A stretch of DNA of 44,704 nucleotides, from the NCBI GenBank assembly GCA_002375765.1, contig DFMV01000008.1, positions 28,523 to 73,226 on the forward strand. Reading direction: 5' to 3'. The stretch is from Rhizobiales bacterium UBA3584. GTDB taxonomy: Bacteria; Pseudomonadota; Alphaproteobacteria; Rhizobiales; Devosiaceae. The notes under the pieces were generated by a model. It had not been told where the DNA came from. It was given only the letters and a program-made list of their open reading frames with translations, and searched no databases. The translations under genes and the position numbers were made by a program. Positions 25,372 through 33,897 of the stretch are shown piece after piece (the first letter of the stretch is position 1; the number at the start of each line of letters is the position of its first letter).

Positions 25372-25395
25372 GGAAAGGCGGACGCCCGCCTTTCC
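25372..25395 (+). terminator. Perfect 10-bp hairpin after the TTT permease
   Basis: GGAAAGGCGG and CCGCCTTTCC pair perfectly around an ACGC loop, 24 bases after the permease stop. No T tract follows. It may end or thin the transcript before the ThDP enzyme gene. Confidence 0.55.
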
Positions 25396-25488
25396 CTCGC
25401 GATACCAAATCTTTCGGGACGGCGCGCCGCCTGGCGCGGCGAGCGCGGACCCGAGTCCTTTTCATGCCCAATACAGAGTGAGCAATCG

Positions 25489-27147
25489 ATGAGCACCCCC
25501 AAGACCTATGAAGTTCTCGCAAGAGCCTTCGCGCAGGAGCAGATCGACACGTGCTTTGCCTTGCTGGGCGATGCGAACATGAATTGGGGGACGACGCTGG
25601 CCGGGCTCGGGACCCGGATGATCTACGTTCGTCACGAACATTGCGCCGTCGCCGCGGCCATGGCGTATGCACGCAAGAGCGGCAAGACCGGGGTTGCCAC
25701 GGTGACGTGCGGACCCGGACTGACCCAACTGATGACCGCCCTGCCCGCAGCCGTGCGGGCCAATTTGCCGCTTGTCATTTTTGCCGGCGAGGCGCCGCTG
25801 AAATCGGGCTGGTACAACCAAGGGATCGATCAGGCGCCATTCATCCGCGCTACGGGCGCGGCCTATCATTCGCTCCATCACATACCACGGATGCCTGAAG
25901 CCATTCGCGATGCGTTCCTGCAAGCGCGGATGACCCGGAAGCCCGTCGTTCTGGGTGTTCCTTTCGATTTGCAGGATCGCGACTGGCCGGGCGAGATGAG
26001 CCTGCCGGCGCCCTCGGCGGAACTGATGCCCGATGTCGGGCCCGTCCCGCCACATCCCGACGACATAGCCCGCGCCGCAACTGTCTTGCGCGACAGCAAA
26101 AAGATTGTCGTGATGACCGGCATGGGGGCCGTACTGGCCGATGCGGGCGAAGCGTGCAGACGGCTCGCCGAGAAGTGCGACGGGCTGCTGGCGACGACGT
26201 TGCCGGCGCGCGGACTGTTCTACGATGATCCCTACTGCTTCGGCGTCGCCGGCGGTTTTTCCACCGAAGCCGGGCGCAAGCTCATGGCCGAAGCCGACCT
26301 CGTCATTGCAGTGGGCACCATCCTGGCCCATCACAATGCCGATGGCGGCAAGCTGTTCGGCAAGGCCCATGTGCTCCAGATCGATATCGAGCCGATTGCC
26401 GTAAGCCAGGGGCGTATTGCAGCGCACAGCCATATCCGCGCCGATGCGCGGCTGGGCGTCGAAGCGCTGACCGAAACAATCGAGGCGCGCGCCGGCCAGT
26501 GGCGCACGGAAGAAACGGCAGACCTTATTCGCGAAACGCGGGCCGATTCAGAGCCGTTCACGATCGAGGACGGAGTGCTGGACCCGCGGGCCGTTGTCGA
26601 TGCTCTCGAAAAACATCTCCCGGCCGACTGGGAGATGGTCAATTCATCGGGCCATTGCTCCTATTTCTTTGCCCAGATGCCCTCGCGTCCGCAGCACCGG
26701 TTCCTGACCATTCGCGAGTTCGGAGCGATCGGCAACGGTATCTCGTTTGCGATGGGGGTGGCTGCCGCGCGGCCCAACGATACGGTCGTGCTGTTTGACG
26801 GCGATGGCAGCCTGATGATGCATATCCAGGAGATCGAGACCATTGCCCGGCACGGGCTCAATATCCTTATCTGCATTCTCAATGATGGCGCTTATGGATC
26901 GGAAATCCACAAGCTGCGCTCCGAGGGCCTGTCCGATGATGGTGCCGTGTTCGGTCGGCCCGACTTCGCCTCAATCGCCAGGGGATTTGGCATTGGCGGG
27001 CAAACGATCACCGATCTTGCCACCCTTCCGGCTTTGATCGAGGATTTCCGCGACAAGGGCGGCGCGGCGATCTGGAATTTTCCGATTTCCGATCAGGTGA
27101 TTTCGCCAGTGATCCGACGGGCCCACCCGCCGGCTTCTCACGCGTGA
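25489..27147 (+). CDS. Thiamine-diphosphate-dependent 2-oxoacid decarboxylase/carboligase-type enzyme
   Basis: Cytoplasmic ThDP enzyme of 552 residues with the three standard domains. The N-terminal PYR domain holds the cofactor-activating Glu50 in VRHEHCAVAAAMAYA. The central domain is about 190-330. The C-terminal PP domain has the Mg-diphosphate motif from GDG (438-440) to Asn465, GDGSLMMHIQEIETIARHG to ILNDGAYGSE. It resembles the acetolactate-synthase/benzoylformate-decarboxylase group. The small-subunit and FAD features of true acetolactate synthase are not evident. Its place after a carboxylate transporter suggests decarboxylation of an imported or derived 2-oxoacid. Its last 10 bases overlap the convergent LysR gene. 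Confidence 0.85.
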   Translation: MSTPKTYEVLARAFAQEQIDTCFALLGDANMNWGTTLAGLGTRMIYVRHEHCAVAAAMAYARKSGKTGVATVTCGPGLTQLMTALPAAVRANLPLVIFAGEAPLKSGWYNQGIDQAPFIRATGAAYHSLHHIPRMPEAIRDAFLQARMTRKPVVLGVPFDLQDRDWPGEMSLPAPSAELMPDVGPVPPHPDDIARAATVLRDSKKIVVMTGMGAVLADAGEACRRLAEKCDGLLATTLPARGLFYDDPYCFGVAGGFSTEAGRKLMAEADLVIAVGTILAHHNADGGKLFGKAHVLQIDIEPIAVSQGRIAAHSHIRADARLGVEALTETIEARAGQWRTEETADLIRETRADSEPFTIEDGVLDPRAVVDALEKHLPADWEMVNSSGHCSYFFAQMPSRPQHRFLTIREFGAIGNGISFAMGVAAARPNDTVVLFDGDGSLMMHIQEIETIARHGLNILICILNDGAYGSEIHKLRSEGLSDDGAVFGRPDFASIARGFGIGGQTITDLATLPALIEDFRDKGGAAIWNFPISDQVISPVIRRAHPPASHA

Positions 27148-28043
27148 GCGTCGTCGACCTCCGAGAGCCGTTTGCGGATCATGGCGAGCAGGCTTTCGGC
27201 GGCATCTGACAAGGGCACGGCGCGCCGTGTGACGGCGACGACCGCGCGGGTCAGATCGACATCGTCAAAACTCAAGCCCACCAATTGGTGGGGTGCCTGA
27301 TACATGGTCAGTCGCGGCAGCACGGTGATGGCGGTTCCCGCCGCCACAAGGTTCATCGCCGTGGCAGCATTTTGAACCTCGAAGCGCCAGTCGAGCTCCC
27401 TGCTGACGCTCCCCAGAGAATCCTCGATCAACTGACGGTTGGTGGACTGGGTGCGGATGCGGACCAGCGGCTCACCGAGCAGATCCTCGCGCCGCACGGA
27501 CTTGCGCCCGGCCAGTCTGTGCTTGCGGTTGACCAGGAGAACATAGGGCTCGGTACACAGATATTCGGATTCGATGTCCCAGGGGGTGGCGCCGGTGATG
27601 GTGATGCCGAATTCGGCCTCGCCACGCTGGACGGTGCTGACAACTGCGGCTGCGGGCTGGTCGAGCAAAATGACGCTGAGGCCCTGATTGGCCTCTGAAA
27701 AAGTCTGCATCAATCCGGCCAGATAATAGCCGGCAATGGTTGGAACCGAGGCGAAGACCACCTTGCGCATGGCTTCCCTGCCACTGTTGCGCACGGTGCC
27801 GTAGAGCTCGGCCAGCGTCTCGAGGCGGCCACGCACCTGCGGCAGAAGGGCCTGACCGGCCATGGTCAGCGAAACCTCGCGTGAGGTGCGCACCAAAAGG
27901 CGTGTGCCCAAATCCTCCTCGATCTTGCGGATGCGGTGACTGAGCGCGGTCTGGGTCAGATTGAGCCGCTGCGCGGCGCGCGAAAAGCTGCCCAGCTCCG
28001 CCACTGCGACAAACGCTTCGAGCCCAAGATAATCGACGCGCAT
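27138..28043 (-). CDS. LysR-family transcriptional regulator
   Basis: Standard LysR protein of 301 residues. The helix-turn-helix is at about 17-45 (GSFSRAAQRLNLTQTALSHR, then IRKIEEDLGTRLLVRT), followed by the linker helix and an effector domain from about 90 (VVFASVPTIAGYYLAGLM). The ATG at 28043 is preferred because GGAGG lies 7 bases upstream; an ATG at 28049 is only one base from that site. It converges with the ThDP gene (10-base overlap) and diverges from the TetR gene. It could regulate the 19.2-27.1 kb genes or the TRAP operon. Confidence 0.9.
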   Translation of the reverse strand: MRVDYLGLEAFVAVAELGSFSRAAQRLNLTQTALSHRIRKIEEDLGTRLLVRTSREVSLTMAGQALLPQVRGRLETLAELYGTVRNSGREAMRKVVFASVPTIAGYYLAGLMQTFSEANQGLSVILLDQPAAAVVSTVQRGEAEFGITITGATPWDIESEYLCTEPYVLLVNRKHRLAGRKSVRREDLLGEPLVRIRTQSTNRQLIEDSLGSVSRELDWRFEVQNAATAMNLVAAGTAITVLPRLTMYQAPHQLVGLSFDDVDLTRAVVAVTRRAVPLSDAAESLLAMIRKRLSEVDDAHA

Positions 28044-28164
28044 CGCCATGCCTCCAGATTCGGCGTGTCATACAGCTGTGCCTGGCAAATATGCCCCCTG
28101 CAAGCGATGAGCTTACACGGCTGGCAGCGGAAGGGACAGTTTCTTGTTGACTCGCACAAGCAAT

Positions 28165-28180
28165 TTGTACATTCGTACAA
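28165..28180. promoter_or_regulatory. Palindromic operator before the TetR gene
   Basis: TTGTAC-N4-GTACAA is a perfect 16-bp inverted repeat with spacer ATTC, 35 bases before the TetR start. It sits within an AT-richer divergent promoter region shared with the LysR gene. Size and position suit autorepression by the TetR protein. No clear promoter hexamers were assigned. Confidence 0.65.
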
Positions 28181-28215
28181 GAACGACGTACTAACGTCCG
28201 AACTGGGAGGTTCAT

Positions 28216-28881
28216 GTGTCTCGAGGTAATGTGCGCGAAGCGCTGTTGAGTGCTGCGGTCACGCTGTTTTCATCCAACGGCTATAACGCTGTCTCGCTGC
28301 GCGAGATCGCCAAGGCCGCCGGCGCCAATGTCGGAAGCCTGACCTACCATTTCGGGTCAAAGGCCGCCCTTTTGCGAGAAATCTACCAGCGACACACCGA
28401 GCCAATGAACAATCGGCGTATGGAATTGCTGGGCGAAGCCCGCCGCATCCATGATCCCGAAGAGCGCCTGATGGCTATCCTGCGCGCCTATGTGCTGCCG
28501 GCCTTTTCGTCCTCATCGGGTTTCGATGGTGGCGGCGTGGAATTCACGCGTATGCGGGCCGTGCTTTCGGCCGAGGGCAATGAGGACGCGCGCACCATTA
28601 TTGCCGGAGCGTTCGACGTGACGAGCCGGGCCTTTCTCGATGCAATTGCCGATTGCCTGCCCGGCGCCGACCGCGAAGGTCTGGTCTGGCGCAGCCATTT
28701 TCTGCTTGGGGCGCTCTACTACGCCCTGATCAACCCCCAACGTGTCACCCGCCTTTCAGACGGCGCGGTGGACGGAAACGACCGCAATACCGCGGTCAAC
28801 CAGATCGTGGAGGCCAGCTTTGCCAGCTTCCGCTCTCTGGACACGAGCGGTCGCGAAAAGCGGCCAGACCACGCGGCCTGA
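28216..28881 (+). CDS. TetR-family transcriptional regulator
   Basis: Repressor-type protein of 221 residues. The N-terminal TetR domain is LLSAAVTLFSSNGYNAVSLR, EIAKAAGANVGSLTYHFGSK, then AALLREIYQR; the ligand-binding C-terminal domain is helical. The start is GTG at 28216, 5 bases after GGGAGG. It ends 31 bases before the TAXI-TRAP binding-protein gene on the same strand. It probably leads or controls the TRAP and pyrone-hydrolase operon. The ligand is unknown, perhaps the transported aromatic or pyrone acid. Confidence 0.9.
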   Translation: MSRGNVREALLSAAVTLFSSNGYNAVSLREIAKAAGANVGSLTYHFGSKAALLREIYQRHTEPMNNRRMELLGEARRIHDPEERLMAILRAYVLPAFSSSSGFDGGGVEFTRMRAVLSAEGNEDARTIIAGAFDVTSRAFLDAIADCLPGADREGLVWRSHFLLGALYYALINPQRVTRLSDGAVDGNDRNTAVNQIVEASFASFRSLDTSGREKRPDHAA

Positions 28882-28912
28882 TGGCCACCTTTTCTCTATG
28901 GGAGGTTCTAGC

Positions 28913-29845
28913 ATGAACTTTAAACAACTGCTCGCCGGCGCGGGCCTGGCGATCGGACTTCTGGCCTCGCCAGCCCTGGCCCAGGAGCGCGTCTCCATCG
29001 GCACGGGCGGCACCGGCGGCCTGTTCTACATCATCGGCGCCGGCATGGCCGAAGTGCTCAACCAGCACATGGAAAACACCACCGCGCGCGCTGAAGTAAC
29101 CGGCGCCTCGGTTGAAAACATCCGCCGCGTCGCGGCCGATCAGATGACCTTCGGGTTCTCCTCGTCCTCGACACTTTACGAGGCCAGCGTGGGCGAGGGT
29201 CCGTTCGAGGAAGCGCTTCCGGTGGCCGCCATGGCCTATCTCTACCCGGCCGTGCTCCAGATCGCGACAACCAGCGATACCGGTATCACCTCCATGGAGG
29301 AGCTGTCGGGAAAACGCATCAACCTCGGCCCTCCGGGTTCCAATTCGGCGGTTCTGGTTCAGCGCCTGATGGAAGCGTATGGCGTCTTTGACCCGGCCAA
29401 TGCCCAGTTCCTCTCCTACACCGAAGGCACCGCGGCGCTGATGAACGGCCAGGTGGACGCTACTGTGGTTCTGGCCGGTGCCCCGACCGCTGCCCTTATC
29501 GATCTGGGTGCGCAGCGCGACATGGTCCTGCTTTCGATCGACGAGGAAACGGTTGCTCCCATGCTGGCGGAATACCCGTTCTATCAGGTCTATGAGATGG
29601 CTGCCGGCACTTACGAAGGCCAGGACGAACCGGTCATGGTCATCAACGACCCGGCGACGATCTTTACCAGCCAGTTTGCGAGCGACGAGCAGGTCTATGC
29701 CATCACCAAGGCGCTGTTCGACAATCTCGAGGAGTTGGCACAGGTCCATCCCGAAGCCGCGAAAATCACCGTCGAAACGGCTGTGAACACGCCCATTGGC
29801 CTGCACCAAGGCGCACAGCTCTATTTCGACGAACAGGCCCAGTAA
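28913..29845 (+). CDS. TAXI-family TRAP transporter solute-binding protein
   Basis: Periplasmic receptor of 310 residues. The signal peptide MNFKQLLAGAGLAIGLLASP (cleavage after ALA) is followed by the TAXI hallmarks VSIGTGGTGGLFYIIGAGMA, VTGASVENIRRVAADQM, GKRINLGPPGSNSA and TEGTAALMNGQVDA. ATG 28913 follows GGAGG by 7 bases, so the longer frame upstream is not used. The fused permease begins 15 bases after its stop. It delivers an acidic solute; since the operon ends in a pyrone-dicarboxylate hydrolase gene, a pyrone or aromatic carboxylate is a reasonable guess. Confidence 0.92.
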   Translation: MNFKQLLAGAGLAIGLLASPALAQERVSIGTGGTGGLFYIIGAGMAEVLNQHMENTTARAEVTGASVENIRRVAADQMTFGFSSSSTLYEASVGEGPFEEALPVAAMAYLYPAVLQIATTSDTGITSMEELSGKRINLGPPGSNSAVLVQRLMEAYGVFDPANAQFLSYTEGTAALMNGQVDATVVLAGAPTAALIDLGAQRDMVLLSIDEETVAPMLAEYPFYQVYEMAAGTYEGQDEPVMVINDPATIFTSQFASDEQVYAITKALFDNLEELAQVHPEAAKITVETAVNTPIGLHQGAQLYFDEQAQ

Positions 29846-29860
29846 CGGAAAGCCTTGATC

Positions 29861-31807
29861 ATGTCGTTCCTGTCCCAACTTTACAGCAAGATCGCGCTGC
29901 CCAATGAGCATGGAACAAAGAAGGAGGCGATCATCGCCTCCTTCCTTTACACCATCCTTGCCGTCGGCGTGACCGCCATCGTCATCTGGGGCGCCTATTT
30001 CGGGGGCATCACCGCCCTTGTCTTGCGCTCGATGTTCTATTCCATGGTGGCAATGGCGGGTTTGTTTGCCGTCAGTCTGGAGACACGGTTCGTCCCAACG
30101 CGTGTGATCTTCTACGTTCTGGGGATCATCGCCCTGGTGCCAGGGATTTATCTCTGGCACTCCTATTTCGACATCGTCATGCGCGGCGCGCTCTCGACCC
30201 AGGTCGACGAGTGGATGTTCATTGCGCTTGTCATCATCACCCTCATTCTGGTGCGCAAGACGCTCGGCTGGGCGCTGCTCATCCTTTCGGTCACAGCACT
30301 GCTCTATGCCTATTTCGGTTATGTCATTCCCGGAAAATACGGCCATGGCGGCTATGATCTCGCCCGTCTGGCATCGACATTGTTCCTCTCCACCGAAGGC
30401 TTTTATGGCGCGCCGATGGGCGTGGCGGTCGAATACATCTTCCTGTTTGCCCTGCTCGGCACACTGCTCATGCAGATCGGCACCGGCGAAGTGTTCGTCG
30501 ACGTGGCGCGTGGTGTTACCGGCCGCATTCAGGGCGGGCCGGGGCTTTCCGCCGCCGTATCGAGCACGCTGGTCGGCACCATCAACGGCAGCGCCGTCGC
30601 CAATGTGGTGACGACAGGGACATTCACCATTCCCCTCATGAAGCGCGTGGGCTATTCGGCCAAGCTGGCCGGTGCCATCGAAGCGGCTGCATCGTCGGCG
30701 GGACAGATATTGCCGCCGGTCATGGGTGCTGCTGCTTTCCTGATGGCGGAAATTATCGGGGTTCCCTATTCAACCATTGCGCTCGCGGCCCTCGTGCCCG
30801 GATTGCTTTACGTCCTGGCGCTGCTGGTCGCAGTGCGGCTGGAGGCCGGCAAGCTGGACCTGGCGCGCGACACAACCGGCGGCGTCGAGTTTCTCATCGA
30901 AACGCTCAAGACGCGCGGCTATCTGCTGCTGCCGCTTATCGGCATCATCGCGCTTTTGTTCATGGGCATGACCCCAGCGCGGGCTGCTGTCTACTGCATC
31001 GGCTTCGCGCTGCTCATCAGCCCGTGGCGCAAGGAAACGCGGATCGGGCTGACCGGACTTCTGGTTGTGTGCCGCAACACGCTTTTCGCAACGCTGCCCA
31101 TCGTGGCGGCTGTCGCGGCGGCCGGTATCGTCATCGGCGTGCTCAATCTCACCGGCATGGGGCTGATGCTTTCGAGCCTCATCGTTGAGGTGGGTGCGGG
31201 CAATATCTGGGCGATCCTGCTGCTAACGGCCCTCGCCTCATTTGTCCTGGGCATGGGGCTGCCGACTTCGGCCGCCTATCTGCTGCTGGCCGTGCTTGTG
31301 GCGCCGGCGCTGACGCAGCTCGGTCTGCCGGCGATCTCGGCGCACATGTTCATCTTCTATTTCGGGCTGGTCTCGGCCATCACCCCGCCGGTCGCCCTTG
31401 CCGCCTACGCGGCGGCATCGATTTCGGGCGCCGGTGCCAATGAGACGGCGGTGGAATCGATCCGGCTCGGGTTCGTCAAACTGCTCGTGCCATTCCTTTT
31501 CGTGACCATGCCAGGGATCTTGATGATCGGCACGCCGCTGCAGATCGTGCTCGGCATCGTGTTTGCAGCATTCGCCGTCATTTCGATCACCGTCGCCTTT
31601 GCGGGCTGGCTGGTTCGCCCCATCTCCTGGCTGGAGCGCGGGGCGCTGGTTGTGGGCACGGCGCTGGTCTGCTGGCCGACCCCGGTGGACGCTACCGATG
31701 CGGTAACGCTCGGCGCGCGACTTGCCGGGCTGGCCATCATCGGCCTTTCGATCTTTCGCATGGTCACGGCCGCACCACGTCCCACCATTGAAGTCCAACC
31801 CAACTAA
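29861..31807 (+). CDS. TRAP transporter fused permease (DctQ-DctM, TAXI type)
   Basis: Inner-membrane permease of 648 residues. The N-terminal third is the small DctQ-like part and the rest is the DctM-like large part. Motifs include GPGLSAAVSSTLVGTINGSA, IEAAASSAGQILPPVMGAAA, FLMAEIIGVPYSTIALAALV, GMGLPTSAAYLLL and GLVSAITPPVALAAYAA. ATG 29861 is preferred over the TTG two codons earlier; GGAAAG lies upstream. TAXI systems normally use fused permeases, so this is a complete two-component importer. The next gene follows at 14 bases. Confidence 0.92.
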   Translation: MSFLSQLYSKIALPNEHGTKKEAIIASFLYTILAVGVTAIVIWGAYFGGITALVLRSMFYSMVAMAGLFAVSLETRFVPTRVIFYVLGIIALVPGIYLWHSYFDIVMRGALSTQVDEWMFIALVIITLILVRKTLGWALLILSVTALLYAYFGYVIPGKYGHGGYDLARLASTLFLSTEGFYGAPMGVAVEYIFLFALLGTLLMQIGTGEVFVDVARGVTGRIQGGPGLSAAVSSTLVGTINGSAVANVVTTGTFTIPLMKRVGYSAKLAGAIEAAASSAGQILPPVMGAAAFLMAEIIGVPYSTIALAALVPGLLYVLALLVAVRLEAGKLDLARDTTGGVEFLIETLKTRGYLLLPLIGIIALLFMGMTPARAAVYCIGFALLISPWRKETRIGLTGLLVVCRNTLFATLPIVAAVAAAGIVIGVLNLTGMGLMLSSLIVEVGAGNIWAILLLTALASFVLGMGLPTSAAYLLLAVLVAPALTQLGLPAISAHMFIFYFGLVSAITPPVALAAYAAASISGAGANETAVESIRLGFVKLLVPFLFVTMPGILMIGTPLQIVLGIVFAAFAVISITVAFAGWLVRPISWLERGALVVGTALVCWPTPVDATDAVTLGARLAGLAIIGLSIFRMVTAAPRPTIEVQPN

Positions 31808-31821
31808 GAAGACGCCAATAC

Positions 31822-32688
31822 ATGTCCTTGCCTCCCCATCCGTCTCCCAAAAAGCCCGATCTGGTTCTGCCTGAGGGTGCGTGCGATGCCCATTGCCACG
31901 TTTTCGGCCCCGGAGACATATTTCCTTACTCCAGCTCTGCGACCTATCGGCCCGAGGACGCACCAAAGGAAAGGCTGTTCGCGCTCCACAAGCATCTGGG
32001 GCTTTCGCGCTCAGTGATCGTTCAGGCAAGCTGCCATGGGACCGACAACAGGGCGATGATTGACGCGCTCAGGGCTGGCGCGGGCAATTACCGCGGCATC
32101 GCCATGGTGGAGCGCGATGTGACCGAGGCTGAGCTTCAGGATCTTCATGAAGCCGGGGTGCGAGGCGTACGGTTCAACTTTGTTGCCCATCTGGGCGATG
32201 CCGCCAATCAGGACGCCGTGCGCGACATCGTTGCCAAAATCAAGCCGCTGGGCTGGCACATCGTTGTGCATTTCGATTCCCACTGGCTAAAGGATCTGGC
32301 CCCGTTCCTGAAAGAGCTCGATATCGTCACCGTAATCGATCACATGGGGCGGATCGACGCCGGCGCCGGCGTCGGGCAGCAGGCTTTCCAATTGCTCCTG
32401 GAGTTGATGGAAGACGAGCGCTTCTGGGTCAAGGTTTGCGGTTCCGAGCGGCTCTCGCGATCCGAGCCGCCCTTTCACAAGGCCGCCGAATATGGCCGGT
32501 TGCTTGTCGAAAAATTCCCCTATCGCGTTTTGTGGGGCACCGACTGGCCGCATCCCAATATCAACGTCAACATGCCCGATGACGGGGAGCTGGTGGATTT
32601 GCTCAAGATCATCGCTCCCACGCCAGAAAGCCTGCAGCGACTGGTCGTGGACAACCCGACCCGGCTCTATTGGCCCGAAACGCCGTAA
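31822..32688 (+). CDS. ligI: 2-pyrone-4,6-dicarboxylate hydrolase (LigI family amidohydrolase)
   Basis: Cytoplasmic amidohydrolase-superfamily lactonase of 288 residues, close to the 293 of Sphingobium LigI. LigI opens 2-pyrone-4,6-dicarboxylate to 4-oxalomesaconate or its tautomer. Visible: the entry motif CDAHCHVFGPGDIFPYSSS (Asp22, His24, His26) and VIVQASCHGTDNRAM. Later come GVRFNFV, HIVVHFDSH, VIDHMGR and the catalytic aspartate in VLWGTDWPHPN (Asp241). It is third in the TAXI-TRAP operon. Its product is the substrate of the galB-galC-galD genes 14 kb to the left. Other LigI-like lactonases (for example on 4-sulfomuconolactone) exist, so substrate is probable rather than proven. Confidence 0.87.
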   Translation: MSLPPHPSPKKPDLVLPEGACDAHCHVFGPGDIFPYSSSATYRPEDAPKERLFALHKHLGLSRSVIVQASCHGTDNRAMIDALRAGAGNYRGIAMVERDVTEAELQDLHEAGVRGVRFNFVAHLGDAANQDAVRDIVAKIKPLGWHIVVHFDSHWLKDLAPFLKELDIVTVIDHMGRIDAGAGVGQQAFQLLLELMEDERFWVKVCGSERLSRSEPPFHKAAEYGRLLVEKFPYRVLWGTDWPHPNINVNMPDDGELVDLLKIIAPTPESLQRLVVDNPTRLYWPETP

Positions 32689-32693
32689 TCGAG

Positions 32694-32731
32694 AGGGGCC
32701 GCCGGAGTTTCTCCAAGCGGCCCTTTTGTTT
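32694..32731. terminator. Rho-independent terminator after the pyrone hydrolase
   Basis: GGGCCGC (32696-32702) and GCGGCCC (32717-32723) pair, extended by G-T and A-T pairs. An inner GGAG/CTCC stem and a TTTTGTTT tract follow on the plus strand. The CDF gene converges 5 bases beyond, so this also separates the two transcripts. Confidence 0.75.
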
Positions 32732-32735
32732 GCGG

Positions 32736-33710
32736 TCAGTGGTGATGGGCCGGTTCGGACAGGGGGCAATCGGAGGGGTAGCTTTCCCAATTGATCTCCA
32801 CTGTGGCGTGGCCGATATCATAGCGCTGGGCGAGGGTTCTTTTGACCCGCTCTGAAATCGTACGATAGTCGGCTCCGGGTTTGAGCGAGACTTCCATGGT
32901 CGCTGCGGGCTTGCCCGAGGTTATCGACCATACATGGACGTGAGAAACGTCTTCGATATCGGCCACGGTATCGAGAATGTGCCTGCGGAGCGCATCGATT
33001 TCGATGTTTCCGGGCGTCCCCTCCATCAGGATTTGCACGGCATTGCGCAACAGCGCCCAGGCGGCGCGCAGAATCAGTACCGATAGCAGTACCGAGAGGA
33101 TCGGATCGATCGGCGTCCAGCCGGTGAGATAGATCACAGCTGCCGCAACGATCGCGGCAACCGACCCCAGCAAATCCCCAAGGACGTGCAGCAGGGCACC
33201 ACGAATGTTGACATGGTTGGTGTCGCCCTGGCGAAGCATGAAGAACACGGCGATATTGACGACCAGGCCCAGAACGGCGACCACCATCATGGGCCCGGCC
33301 AGAACCGGGTGGGGCATGAACAGGCGCTGAATGGCTTCGTAGGTGATCCAGGCGACCAGAGCAAAGAGCGTGATGGCATTGACGAAGCCCGCGAGCACTT
33401 CGAGCCGCATATAGCCGAACGTGCGCTTTGAATCGGAAAGCTTGCGGCCGAACCGAAAGCCCGCCCAGGCTAGCGCCAATGCCGCCGCGTCGGTCAGCAT
33501 GTGCCCGGCATCGGCCACCAACGCCAAAGAGCCTGAGAGGATGCCGCCGATCAACTCGGCCACCATGAATCCAGCGGTCAGGGCGAACCCTGCAAGGACC
33601 ACCCGTTCGTTGTTCTCGCCGACTTGGGGCGCATGGCTGTGGTGCCCTTGGCCATGGTGATGGTCGGCCTGAGCGTGGCTATGGGGTGTGTCGCCGTGCT
33701 GGGTCGTCAT
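32736..33710 (-). CDS. Cation diffusion facilitator metal exporter (CzcD/ZitB-like)
   Basis: Inner-membrane proton-driven exporter of Zn(II) or similar divalent metals, 324 residues. It has a histidine-rich N-terminal tail (HSHAQADHHHGQGHHSHA), six hydrophobic segments, and metal sites DAGHMLTD (His70, Asp74) and HVLGDLLGS. The cytoplasmic domain has VSHVHVWSITSGKPA. The protein ends in HHH. No Shine-Dalgarno site precedes the ATG. The 187-base gap upstream is AT-rich and probably holds its metal-regulated promoter, but no clear operator was assigned. It seems unrelated to the neighbouring catabolic genes. Confidence 0.93.
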   Translation of the reverse strand: MTTQHGDTPHSHAQADHHHGQGHHSHAPQVGENNERVVLAGFALTAGFMVAELIGGILSGSLALVADAGHMLTDAAALALAWAGFRFGRKLSDSKRTFGYMRLEVLAGFVNAITLFALVAWITYEAIQRLFMPHPVLAGPMMVVAVLGLVVNIAVFFMLRQGDTNHVNIRGALLHVLGDLLGSVAAIVAAAVIYLTGWTPIDPILSVLLSVLILRAAWALLRNAVQILMEGTPGNIEIDALRRHILDTVADIEDVSHVHVWSITSGKPAATMEVSLKPGADYRTISERVKRTLAQRYDIGHATVEINWESYPSDCPLSEPAHHH

Positions 33711-33847
33711 TGCGTGTCAAATTTCCGGGTCGATCATTTGTTCCAACATATCAATATATATTCATTTGTAAATATGAAATACGGCGTCGACTGATCGACA
33801 GACAGCGGACTTGACGAGCGGTCAATGCTCTGCTCTCATAACAGAAC

Positions 33848-33878
33848 AATGATATGTATTACATAATTATGTATCATT
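33848..33878. promoter_or_regulatory. Nested palindromes upstream of the Opp-type binding protein
   Basis: TACATAATTATGTA (33860-33873) is a perfect 14-bp palindrome. It overlaps a wider pair AATGATA (33848-33854) and TATCATT (33872-33878). It lies 20-50 bases before the binding-protein ATG in a strongly AT-rich stretch. This is the likely operator and promoter of the 33.9-42.4 kb operon. The IclR protein encoded near the end of the cluster is the obvious candidate, by inference. Confidence 0.6.
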
Positions 33879-33897
33879 GAACAAAGGGAGCATCGTT

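Noticed and set aside
28796..30346. A 516-codon minus-strand frame opposite the TAXI receptor and permease start
   Set aside because: It spans two genes of known family on the other strand and has no recognisable domain or ribosome binding site.
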